DNA from: Actinomadura fibrosa
Lineage (GTDB): Bacteria > Actinomycetota > Actinomycetes > Streptosporangiales > Streptosporangiaceae
Direction of reading: 5' to 3'
NCBI RefSeq assembly: GCF_900659615.1
Contig: NZ_CAACUY010000065.1
Coordinates: 1 to 42,299 of the forward strand
Length of the DNA stretch: 42,299 bases
Shown: positions 1 through 7,339 of the stretch, one piece after another
Numbering within the stretch: position 1 is the first letter of the stretch
Layout: each line of letters begins with the position of its first letter
Made by a program: the position numbers and the translations under genes
The notes under the pieces: generated by a model
Seen by the model: the letters and a program-made list of their open reading frames with translations, nothing else
Told to the model about the DNA's origin: nothing
Database searches by the model: none

Positions 1-1637
1 CGATCTTCGGTGGCGGGATGGGCGGGCTGAGCACCGCCCACGAGCTGGCCGAGCGCGGCTTCCAGGTGACGGTCTACGAGCGCAAGGCGTGGGGCGGCAA
101 GTGCCGCAGCATGCCCGTCCCCGGCACCGGAAGCGGAGGCCGCCAGGACCTGCCCGCCGAGCACGGGTTCCGGTTCTTCCCCGGCTTCTACCAGAACCTG
201 CCCGACACCATGTCGCGCATCCCGCTGCCCGGCGGCGGCAAGGCGTTCGACAACCTGGTCGCCGGCGACCAGGTCGCCGCGTTCTTCAACGGCACCAAGT
301 TCACCCTTCCCGCGCGCGGCAGCATCATCGGCACGCTCAGCCCCGACTCGCTGCTGGCCTTCCTCCAGACCGCGGTCAACGTGGTCGGCGCCGTCCCGGC
401 GGTGGAGGTCGGCTACTTCCTGCAGAAGATGATCGCGTTCGTCACCAGCGGGCCCAAGCGCCGCTACCGGCAGTGGGAGAACATGAGCTTCTCCCAGTTC
501 GTGCACGCCGAGAAGATGTCCAAGGCATACAACGAGCTGCTGGTGGAGATGTTCACCGGCACCCTGGTGGCGGCCAAGCCCGACAAGGCCAACGCCCACA
601 CCATGGGCCTGATGGCCGAGGCGTGGGTCTACAGCACCCTCGGCCTGGGCGGCTACAAGGCCCCCGACCGGCTGCTGAACGCCCCCACCAACGAGGCGCT
701 CATCGACCCGTGGATCGCCCACCTCAAGTCGCTCGGCGTGACCTTCCAGTCCGACGCCACCCTCACCCGCCTGGACGTCGCCGACAAGCGGATCAGCGGC
801 GCGCAGATCACCGGCCCCACCGGGACCGGCACCGTCACCGCCGACCACTACGTCCTGGCCGTGCCGGTCGAGCGCGCCGTCCCGCTGCTCAACGACCAGA
901 TCCTGGCCGTCGACCCCAGCCTCAAATCGCTGCGCGAGCTGACCACCGACTGGATGAACGGCATCATGATCTACCTGCGGCAGCCGATCGACCTGGCCAA
1001 GGGCCACGTCGCCTACGCCGGCCAGCCGTGGGCGCTGACCTCCATCAGCCAGGCCCAGTTCTGGAAGAAGAGGTTCGGCACCACCTACGGCAACGGCGAG
1101 GTCAACGACTGCCTGTCCATCGACCTGTCGGCCTGGGACAGGCCCGGCATCCTCTACGGCAAGCCCGCCCGCGACTGCACCGCCGAGCAGATCTTCAAGG
1201 AGATCGTCGCGCAGATCCGCAAGGCCCTGCCCTGGAACGGGATCGTCCTCCAGGACGCCAACATCCACTCCTACTTCATCGACCCCGCCATCACCGGCAA
1301 CGGCACCCCCCAGGTCGCCAACGACGAGCCGCTGCTGATCAACCGGCCCAGCTCCTGGAACCACCGGCCCGAGGCCGCCACCGCGCTGCCGAACCTGTTC
1401 CTGGCCTCCGACTACGTCCGCGCCGACGTCAACCTGGCCACCATGGAGGGCGCCAATGAGGCCGGCCGCAAGGCCGCCAACGCCATCCTGGACGCCTCCG
1501 GCGCCGGCGGCACCCCCGCCAAGCTGTTCAAGCTCTACCAGCCCACCGAGTTCAACGGCTTCTTCGAGGACGACGACCGCCGCTTCGACCGCGGCGAGGC
1601 CGCCTTCTTCGACCTGTACGACCCCGCCAAGCCCTGA
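1..1637 (+). CDS. FAD-dependent amine oxidase / phytoene desaturase-like protein, 5' partial
   Basis: The open frame enters from the left edge; the first codons in view read IFGGGMGGLSTAHELAERGF, a Rossmann dinucleotide-binding motif that normally lies within the first 20 residues, so only a few codons are missing. An acidic residue ending the second strand follows (VTVYERK), typical of FAD binding. The C-terminal part has DYVRADVNLATMEGANEAGR, the second FAD-contacting region seen in carotenoid desaturases, hydroxysqualene dehydroxylase (HpnE) and related flavin amine oxidases. The length of about 545 residues fits that superfamily. The substrate cannot be told from sequence. The ATG at 18 lies inside the FAD motif and cannot be the real start. 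A strong hairpin follows the stop. Confidence 0.8.
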   Translation, partial: IFGGGMGGLSTAHELAERGFQVTVYERKAWGGKCRSMPVPGTGSGGRQDLPAEHGFRFFPGFYQNLPDTMSRIPLPGGGKAFDNLVAGDQVAAFFNGTKFTLPARGSIIGTLSPDSLLAFLQTAVNVVGAVPAVEVGYFLQKMIAFVTSGPKRRYRQWENMSFSQFVHAEKMSKAYNELLVEMFTGTLVAAKPDKANAHTMGLMAEAWVYSTLGLGGYKAPDRLLNAPTNEALIDPWIAHLKSLGVTFQSDATLTRLDVADKRISGAQITGPTGTGTVTADHYVLAVPVERAVPLLNDQILAVDPSLKSLRELTTDWMNGIMIYLRQPIDLAKGHVAYAGQPWALTSISQAQFWKKRFGTTYGNGEVNDCLSIDLSAWDRPGILYGKPARDCTAEQIFKEIVAQIRKALPWNGIVLQDANIHSYFIDPAITGNGTPQVANDEPLLINRPSSWNHRPEAATALPNLFLASDYVRADVNLATMEGANEAGRKAANAILDASGAGGTPAKLFKLYQPTEFNGFFEDDDRRFDRGEAAFFDLYDPAKP

Positions 1638-1679
1638 CGGCGCCGTCCCGCCCCCGACCATCGCTCACCCCCTCAAGCC

Positions 1680-1729
1680 GCCGCCTGCGGACCGGCGTCC
1701 GCGCGCCCGAGCGCCGGTCCGCAGGCGGC
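1680..1729. terminator. long perfect hairpin after the flavoprotein gene
   Basis: Bases 1680-1697 and 1712-1729 form an 18-bp perfect inverted repeat (arm begins GCCGCCTGCGGACCGG) around a 14-base loop, 43 bases past the stop of the flavoprotein gene. There is no T-run, which is usual for GC-rich actinobacterial terminators. It sits between the flavoprotein and a decayed gene on the other strand, so it may act in both directions. Confidence 0.65.
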
Positions 1730-1769
1730 ACGGACGCGCACCGGACGCGCGGCGCGCCTTCCCGCCCGG

Positions 1770-2330
1770 TCACCGCGCGGGAGGGGGCCGGTAACGCTCG
1801 CGGCGGGTCCTGGCGCCGATGACGCGCATCGCGGTCGGCGGCGCCCACCGGTCGACCCGCCGCGGCAGCGGGCGGACCGCGGCGCGGACCAGGACCGCCA
1901 GGCGCTCGAAGCGCCGCTGCTCGACCGGCGACCACGCGATGCCGAACCGCTCCCGCATCGGCGGCGGGAGGCAGCCGATCGCGACGAGAGTGCCCAGGGG
2001 CCGCAGCACCGGCGAACCGGACGCGGAAGGCGGCGAAGTCCGGCGGGACGGGGCGCACCGTCACCCCGTACCGCCCGTAGCAGGCGACGGTCTCCGGATA
2101 GAGGCGCTCGTGGTCGCCTGCCGCCAGCGTCCCGGCGGGGAGGAACAGCTCGGCGGTGCGGAACATGTGCCAGGTGAACGTCGCGTGGGCCCACCAGAAC
2201 GTCTCCGGATCGAGGGCGTGGAACCGGCGGCCCTCGGTGTCGACGCCCTTGATGCCCAGGTGCAGGTCGCGGATCCGGCGGGCGCGGCGCGGCCTGTCCC
2301 GCTGCTCGATGGCCGACATCGCCCGCGAGA
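1770..2330 (-). pseudogene. decayed MpaB/DUF2236-type oxygenase
   Basis: Two minus-strand frames together cover parts of the MpaB/rubber-oxygenase (DUF2236) fold. The first, about 2300 to 2020, holds the conserved core HALDPETFWWAHATF followed by LYPETVACYGRYGVTV. The second, about 2009 to 1770, holds LVAIGCLPPPMRERFGIAWS and a C-terminal LPRRVDRW, the usual end of the family. The frame changes at roughly 2005-2015, and the family's normal stretch of about 50 residues between the two blocks is absent, so this is a deletion plus frameshift. The N-terminal 70-80 residues of the family are also missing, the frame running out near 2330 where a TetR remnant begins on the other strand. No intact product is expected. 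Confidence 0.65.
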
Positions 2331-2664
2331 TGGGGGTGTCGCGCAGCACCGTCTACCGGCAGCTCGGATCGGTGGAGAACGCCGCCTGACTGCTGCTGTC
2401 CCGGGACCTGCACGCCTTCTACGGCACCGTCCTGACGAAGGTGCTGCGCGACGAGCCCGACTTCGTCGGCCGCGCCCTCGCCGCGCACCTCGACACCATG
2501 TTCGAGCAGGGCCCCGCCGCCCTCGCGCACTGGCTCCTGCGGGTCTTCATGATGCTGACCCTGGCGCCGCCCCCCACCGACCTGGACGAACTCCTGGACG
2601 CGATGCTGCTCCCCGTCCTCCCCCTGACCGGATCGAAGCGGCGCGCCCGCGGAAGGACGGCTAG
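2309..2664 (+). pseudogene. decayed TetR-family regulator
   Basis: The plus strand encodes MADIAREMGVSRSTVYRQLG, the recognition part of a TetR helix-turn-helix, then hits an in-frame TGA at 2387-2389. The same frame continues past it as a helical TetR-like ligand domain (LHAFYGTVLTKVLRDEPDFV and HWLLRVFMMLTLAPPP). The first DNA-binding helix is missing. It lies head to head with the truncated MpaB-like remnant, an arrangement common for a regulator and its target, so one deletion probably removed both 5' ends and the shared promoter. The 3' end is uncertain; a stop at 2662-2664 is in a neighbouring frame. Confidence 0.55.
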
Positions 2665-3281
2665 GGGCGGGGGCGTAGGCCGTCCAGGATGATTTGGGCG
2701 ATGTGCGCTGAGCGTTCGCGGCTCGTCTCCGCGTCGGCGTGGCGGATCGCGGCGAAGGCGCCCGCGACGAGCGCCATCACCTCCTCGACGGTGACGTCGG
2801 GACGCACGGCACCGGCGGCGCGGGCGCGTTCGAGCAGGCGCGCGACCTGCTGGGTGAGGCCGGCGGCGACGTCCGGGGCGGCGCTGCGCAGGTCGAACTC
2901 GGCGGCCGCCAGCGCGCTCTTCACCGCCGCGTCCTCCGCGCCGGACGCCATCATCGACGACAGCAGCGCGAACAGCGCGGCCGGGTCGCCGGTGCCGGCG
3001 AGCGCCTCGCCCTCCGCGATGAGCAGCTCCAGCCGGTCGATCGCGACGGCGAGGTAGAGCGCCTCCTTGGTGGGGAAGTGCCGGTGCACCGTGCCGGGAC
3101 CGACGCCCGCGCGGCGGGCGATCTCGTCGAGCGCGACACCGAGGCCCTCGGTGGCGAACAGCCGCTGCGCCGTCCGCAGCACCCGTTCGCGGTTGCGGCG
3201 CGCGTCGGCCCGCAGTTCCCGCTCGCTCCCGGGAACTGCGGGCGGCTTCGCTGGTGCACGCTCAGGCGGTCGGCTGGACAT
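2661..3281 (-). CDS. TetR/AcrR-family transcriptional repressor
   Basis: A 206-residue protein with a TetR DNA-binding domain at about residues 27-75: ARRNRERVLRTAQRLFATEG begins helix 1 and DEIARRAGVGPGTVHRHFPT is the helix-turn-helix. The rest is an alanine-rich helical ligand domain resembling the SbtR-like C-terminal class. The ATG at 3281 follows a purine-rich AGGGCGGG. It is divergent from the SnoaL-like gene at 3400, and the gap holds two imperfect palindromes that are probable binding sites. Repression of itself and of its neighbour is inferred from this layout. The ligand is unknown. Confidence 0.85.
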   Translation of the reverse strand: MSSRPPERAPAKPPAVPGSERELRADARRNRERVLRTAQRLFATEGLGVALDEIARRAGVGPGTVHRHFPTKEALYLAVAIDRLELLIAEGEALAGTGDPAALFALLSSMMASGAEDAAVKSALAAAEFDLRSAAPDVAAGLTQQVARLLERARAAGAVRPDVTVEEVMALVAGAFAAIRHADAETSRERSAHIAQIILDGLRPRP

Positions 3282-3290
3282 CCCGCCCTA

Positions 3291-3350
3291 GCATAACCGG
3301 GGCAGCGCCCCGTATGCTGCCGGAAATAACCGGGGCGACGCACCGCTTAT
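3291..3350. promoter_or_regulatory. paired operator-like palindromes between TetR and SnoaL-like genes
   Basis: Bases 3291-3317 form an imperfect palindrome, GCATA...CGGGGC / GCCCCG...TATGC, and bases 3326-3350 form a second, ATAACCGG...CCGCTTAT. Both left halves share the direct repeat ATAACCGGGGC (3293-3303 and 3326-3336) with start-to-start spacing of 33 bp, about three helical turns. This is what two TetR dimers on one face of the DNA would need. The site lies in the 118-bp divergent gap. Confidence 0.5.
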
Positions 3351-3399
3351 GGCCGGGCGGCGCTCACCGGACCGGCGAGCAGGCGAGGGGACCATCACG

Positions 3400-3762
3400 A
3401 TGACCACGCGCGAGCAGGCGACCGCTCTGGTGCTGCGGCTCCAGGAGTGCTTCAACACCCGGCGGTTCGACCTGGCCGACGAGCTGTTCACCCCGGACTT
3501 CGCCAACCATCCGCTCGGCGCCACCGGCGGCGAGGCGGGCAAGGAGGCCTGGCGCGAGATCGTCGCCCGGTTCCCGGATATGCGCGTCGTCGCCGACGAC
3601 ATCCTGGTCGACGGGGACAAGGTCGCCGTCCGCTCGTCCTTCACGGGCGTCCCGGCTCCGGACGGCGGAGCCGGGCCGACGCTGATCGAGATCTTCCGCG
3701 TCGAGGACGGCCGGCTCGCGGAGGCCTGGGGGGTCACCGAGGGCCCGGACCCGCGGCAGTGA
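3400..3762 (+). CDS. SnoaL-like / NTF2-fold small protein
   Basis: A 120-residue protein of the SnoaL-like polyketide cyclase / NTF2 superfamily. It starts with a helix carrying FNTRRFDLADELFTPDFANH, has the middle motif EIVARFPDMRVVADDILVDG, and ends with strands ending in IEIFRVEDGRLAEAWGVTE. This is the usual layout of ester-cyclase annotated proteins. An in-frame ATG exists at 3349, but GCGAGGGG at 3383-3390 sits correctly for the ATG at 3400, so that start is chosen. Divergence from the TetR gene suggests control by it. Many proteins of this fold have no known substrate, and no pathway can be assigned here. Confidence 0.8.
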   Translation: MTTREQATALVLRLQECFNTRRFDLADELFTPDFANHPLGATGGEAGKEAWREIVARFPDMRVVADDILVDGDKVAVRSSFTGVPAPDGGAGPTLIEIFRVEDGRLAEAWGVTEGPDPRQ

Positions 3763-3793
3763 GCGTCCGAGCGGCTCGACGCCGCCTCTCGGC

Positions 3794-6700
3794 TCAGGTC
3801 CTCGGCGGCTTCCTGCGGGACTTCGCTGGGGCGCGGTCGCGCTGTTTCCGCAGCGTCAGGGCGACTTCGAGGTTCCTGCGCATCGTCGCGAGGAGCGGGT
3901 GGCCCGCGGGCAGGAGCCGCTGGTAGCCCGCCAGCGCGGCGCGATGCTGGGCGACGGCCCGCTTGAGGTCGCCGGCCGTCTGGTAGGCGCCCGCGAGGTT
4001 GTTGTGCGAGAGCAGGGTGTCGGGATGGTCGGCGCCGAGCACGCGGCGCCGACCGTTGAGCGTGTCGACATGGAGCTTGATCGCGCGCTTGAGGTCCCCG
4101 GCCTCCTGGCAGGCGCCCGCGAGGTCGTGGCGCGATTCCAAGGTGTCGAGGTGGTCTTGGCCGAGAAGCCGTTCGCGGCCGGCGAGCGTCCGCTCGAACA
4201 GGACCACTGCCCGTTGCGCGTCTCCTGCGTCCTTGTAGGCGTGGGCCATGTTGTTCCCGCAGGAGAGGGTCAGGGGATCGTCCTCGCCCAACACCCGGAC
4301 GCAGTCCTCGAAGGCCCGCTCGAACAGGGCGATGGCGCCTCGCGGATCCCCTGCGAGGTGGTGGGCCTGGGCTAGGTTGCTGCGCGCGCCCACAGTGTTC
4401 GGATCGTCGTCCCCGCAGGTCCGGGACAGTCCGGCGACAGCGGCCTCGTACACGGACACGGCGCGCTGGGCGTCGCCGCTCGACTTGTAGAAGTGACCGA
4501 GGTTGCTTCGGGCGACGAGCGTGTCGATGTGATCGTCGCCTGAGCGCCGGGCGTGCTCGTCGACGACGTGCTCCTGGAGTTGGATCGCCCGCTTGAGATC
4601 ACCTACCGCCTCGTAGGCATGGGCCAGGCTCACGCGGATGCGCAGAGTCAGCGGATGGTCGACGTCCAGGGCGCGCTCGCAGCCGGCCAAGGCCTCCTCG
4701 CCCAAGGCGACGGCCTGCTCCGGATTACCTGCGTTCTCGTAGGCGTACGCCAAGTTGCCCTTGGCCGCCAGCGCGTCCGGGTGGTCTTCGCCGAGGGTGC
4801 GGACGTAACCCGCGAGGGTCTCCTCATAGAGGGCGACCGCGCGCTCCAGATCGCCGATCTTCTCGTACACGCTCGCCAGGTTGTTGCCGGAGGACAGCGT
4901 GTGGGAGTGGTCCTCGCCGAGGATGCGCCGGCGGTCGGCGAGGTTGCGTTCATGCAGGGGCAGAGCCCGCTCCGGTTGCCCGGCCTCGGCATAGGCCAAC
5001 GCGAGGTTGTTGCGGGAGATGAGCGTCTGGAAATGGTCCTCGCCCAGGACGCGTTCCCGAGCGGCGAGCGTCTGCTCATGCAGCGGGACGGCCTGCTCCA
5101 GATCCCCGAGCTTCTGGTAGGCGTAGGCGAGGTTGTGGCGTGACGACAACGTGTCGGGATGGTCGTCGCCCAGCAGGCGCTCGCAGTCGAGGACGTTCTG
5201 CAAGAGGAGAGGCACGGCGCGTTCGGGCTCGCTGGTGTCCCGGTAGGCGAGACCGAGGTCGGTCCGAGCGTGCATCGTGAGGAAGTGGTCCGAGTCGGTC
5301 AGGTGCTCGGCGACGTCCAACGACCGTTGCAGATAGGTGATGGCCCGGTTGAGCAGGCCCTGCCCGCGCAGGAAGTTCCCGACCCGCGAGCAGATCACGT
5401 AGATCGACAGGTCGCCGCCGGCGTCGACGCGGTCGGTGAGCGCGTCGGCGTGCGGGACGAGCGACCGCAGCGCCGCCCAGACGGCCGGGTCCTCGACGTC
5501 CGGCAGGACGGCCGTGCACAGGAGTCCGGCGGCCTCGGCGCGGGCGCGGGCGACGTCGCCGGGCTTCCGGTGCGGGTCGGCCTCGTCGGGCGTCCGCGCC
5601 AGTGCCTGGACCAGGCGGTGCACGCTCAGCGTCCGGCCGTCCTCGTCCTGAGTGATCATGTTGTAGGCGGCGAGGCGGGCCACGGCGGCGTGCACCATGA
5701 CGGGGTCGGCCGGCGCGCGCGCACCGTCCGGGCTCAGTCCTGGATCCAGCAGGGAGCGCGGGATCCGGTCCGGCGCGTACCACGCCAGCACGCGCAGCAG
5801 GTGCCCGGCCAAGGGCGTGCTGACCCGCAGGTGGTCGAGGGTGGCGTGCCAGACGCGCGCGATGGTCCGGTCGACGGGCGTGTCCGCCGGGGCCTGGCCG
5901 TACGTGGAGGCCGGATAGCGCGCGAGGAGGTCGAGGTAGGCGGCCGGGGTCATGCCCGTCTCCGCGATGAACCCGGCGGCCTGGCGGAGGGCGAGCGGCA
6001 GCTGCCCCAGCTCCTCGGCCAGCTCCGCGGCACCGTCGAGCGCGGCGTTCGGCCGGACGCCGGTGACGATCCGCGTCAGCAGATCGACGGCCTGGGCCTG
6101 GGTGAGGACGTCCAGCCGCAGTACGTGGCCGGTGAGGCGGTCCCAGCCGGTCGCGGTCCGGGTGGTCACCACGATCCGGCCGGTGCGCACCCGGGCGAGC
6201 AGCTGCTCCACGTCCGCCGGATCGACCACGTTGTCCAGGACCAGCAGCCAGCCGCGGTGAGCGGCCAGCCAGCCGAGGGCGTGCTCGGCGAGCACCTCCA
6301 GGGACCGGTCGGCGAGTGACTCGTCGAGTGCGGCACCGAGCGCGGCGAGGCCCTGGGTCACGTGCGCCGGGGTGTCGGCCGTGATCCACCAGGTCGCCGC
6401 GTGCTCGTCCAGGCGGGCGGCGGCCCAGTGGGCGGCGAGGGCCGACTTGCCGATGCCGCCGAGCCCGTGCACGGTCCCGACCCGCTGCTGAACGACCAGC
6501 GTCCCCGTCCCGCCCGCCGAAGACGGGCCGGTGAGCGCGTCGTCCAGGGCTTCCAGCTCGCGTTCCCGGCCGACGAACGACCGCCCGGCCTGGACGGGCA
6601 GATAGACCGGGCCCCGTAACGCCTCGGCGTTCTTCTGGGCCTTGACGGCACGGCGGCGGGCCGCGAGCCAGGCGTCCGGGTCTTCCCCGCACGCCTTCGC

Positions 6701-6892
6701 GAACGCCTTGAGCGTCCCCGGCTGCGGGATGCCGGTGGACCCGTTCAGAATGGCCTGCACGGTGGCCGTGCCCAGGCTGCTCGCTTCGGCGAAGTCATGC
6801 CGCGACAAGCCACGGTCGTCGTAGAGCTGCCGCAGGGCTTTGAGCAACTCCTCGCGGTCTTGAATGTCCTCAGGGTCGCTGCGTCGTGCCAC
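3794..6892 (-). CDS. XRE-type HTH / NB-ARC / TPR signalling protein
   Basis: A 1032-residue protein. Residues about 10-85 are a Cro/C1-type helix-turn-helix (LSRHDFAEASSLGTATVQAI, then NGSTGIPQPGTLKAFAKACG). An NB-ARC STAND ATPase follows, with a Walker A motif GLGGIGKSALAAHWA (Lys149) and Walker B LLVLDNVVDP. The C-terminal half holds about twelve kinesin-light-chain-like TPR repeats of 42 residues, each with a GEDHPDTL-like start and a NLAxAYxxAGD core. The frame is open to 7321, but that stretch is low-complexity shadow of the opposite gene; the GTG at 6892 begins the recognisable domain. It is divergent from a 55-residue peptide gene, and a 20-bp direct repeat lies in the gap. Such STAND proteins act as regulators or as conflict/defence switches; which applies is not known. 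Confidence 0.85.
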   Translation of the reverse strand: MARRSDPEDIQDREELLKALRQLYDDRGLSRHDFAEASSLGTATVQAILNGSTGIPQPGTLKAFAKACGEDPDAWLAARRRAVKAQKNAEALRGPVYLPVQAGRSFVGRERELEALDDALTGPSSAGGTGTLVVQQRVGTVHGLGGIGKSALAAHWAAARLDEHAATWWITADTPAHVTQGLAALGAALDESLADRSLEVLAEHALGWLAAHRGWLLVLDNVVDPADVEQLLARVRTGRIVVTTRTATGWDRLTGHVLRLDVLTQAQAVDLLTRIVTGVRPNAALDGAAELAEELGQLPLALRQAAGFIAETGMTPAAYLDLLARYPASTYGQAPADTPVDRTIARVWHATLDHLRVSTPLAGHLLRVLAWYAPDRIPRSLLDPGLSPDGARAPADPVMVHAAVARLAAYNMITQDEDGRTLSVHRLVQALARTPDEADPHRKPGDVARARAEAAGLLCTAVLPDVEDPAVWAALRSLVPHADALTDRVDAGGDLSIYVICSRVGNFLRGQGLLNRAITYLQRSLDVAEHLTDSDHFLTMHARTDLGLAYRDTSEPERAVPLLLQNVLDCERLLGDDHPDTLSSRHNLAYAYQKLGDLEQAVPLHEQTLAARERVLGEDHFQTLISRNNLALAYAEAGQPERALPLHERNLADRRRILGEDHSHTLSSGNNLASVYEKIGDLERAVALYEETLAGYVRTLGEDHPDALAAKGNLAYAYENAGNPEQAVALGEEALAGCERALDVDHPLTLRIRVSLAHAYEAVGDLKRAIQLQEHVVDEHARRSGDDHIDTLVARSNLGHFYKSSGDAQRAVSVYEAAVAGLSRTCGDDDPNTVGARSNLAQAHHLAGDPRGAIALFERAFEDCVRVLGEDDPLTLSCGNNMAHAYKDAGDAQRAVVLFERTLAGRERLLGQDHLDTLESRHDLAGACQEAGDLKRAIKLHVDTLNGRRRVLGADHPDTLLSHNNLAGAYQTAGDLKRAVAQHRAALAGYQRLLPAGHPLLATMRRNLEVALTLRKQRDRAPAKSRRKPPRT

Positions 6893-6910
6893 TCCGCCCC
6901 CGTTCGCTTC

Positions 6911-7015
6911 CCCCGGCCTGTTCGGTTTCGCCCCGGCCTGTTCGGTTTCCAGCACACCGCACCGCCGCCCATCAGCGCAGCAGAACCAGAACACCGAACC
7001 GTCTCGAATCCGAAC
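6911..7015. promoter_or_regulatory. 20-bp direct repeat and inverted GTTCGG/CCGAAC sites
   Basis: Bases 6911-6930 and 6931-6950 are tandem copies of a 20-bp unit beginning CCCCGGCCTGTTCGGTTTC, differing only at the last base. Each carries GTTCGG (6920-6925, 6940-6945). The reverse, CCGAAC, occurs at 6994-6999 and 7010-7015. The array fills the gap between the XRE/NB-ARC/TPR gene and the small peptide gene, so it is a candidate binding site for the HTH domain of the former. Confidence 0.45.
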
Positions 7016-7081
7016 GGGGCGCGGCGCGATCGTGGCCTCACCCGCCGGACGCCCCGTCCGGCGAAGGAGGAAGGGAATCCG

Positions 7082-7249
7082 ATGAGCACGACCGAGCCGA
7101 ACGACCGGCGTCCGCGGCGGCGCGCGGCCATCCGCACGACCCGGCGGCGGCTGGCGCAGGCCGCGCTGTTCGCCGCCGTCCGCGGACTGGCCGGCGCCCT
7201 GGGCGCCGCCGCGGGCCCCTTCGTCGCCTGGTGGCTCACACACCACTGA
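7082..7249 (+). CDS. 55-residue basic/hydrophobic peptide
   Basis: The ATG at 7082 is preceded by a very good ribosome site, GAAGGAGGAA, at 7062-7071. The product has a basic first half (RRPRRRAAIRTTRRRL) and a hydrophobic second half (ALFAAVRGLAGALGAAAG then PFVAWWLTHH) that could form one amphipathic or membrane-spanning helix with the N-terminus inside. I do not recognise a family. It is divergent from the XRE/NB-ARC/TPR gene and is followed by a strong bidirectional terminator, so it is a single-gene transcript. It might be the output of that regulator, for example a membrane-acting peptide, but that is inference only. Confidence 0.55.
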   Translation: MSTTEPNDRRPRRRAAIRTTRRRLAQAALFAAVRGLAGALGAAAGPFVAWWLTHH

Positions 7250-7265
7250 TCCCGTCACCGGACCG

Positions 7266-7302
7266 CTTGGGCTCCCGGACGTCCCCCGGGAGCCCAAGTT
7301 TG
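7266..7302. terminator. bidirectional rho-independent-type terminator
   Basis: CTTGGGCTCCCGG (7266-7278) pairs perfectly with CCGGGAGCCCAAG (7286-7298) around a 7-base loop, followed by a short T-containing stretch. It lies between two genes that converge here, the 55-residue peptide gene (+) and the secreted SGNH hydrolase (-). Confidence 0.75.
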
Positions 7303-7339
7303 ATCTACAAAGTAAAGGCACCGTCCATGAAAGACGCGA

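Noticed and set aside
89..1459. Long second open frame inside the flavoprotein gene
   Set aside because: Arg/Pro/His-rich shadow of the flavoprotein in a GC-rich genome; no domain signal.
6893..7321. Extension of the XRE/NB-ARC/TPR protein to the upstream ATG at 7321
   Set aside because: The extra 143 residues are low-complexity, read antisense through the 55-residue peptide gene and cross a terminator; the GTG at 6892 begins the HTH domain.
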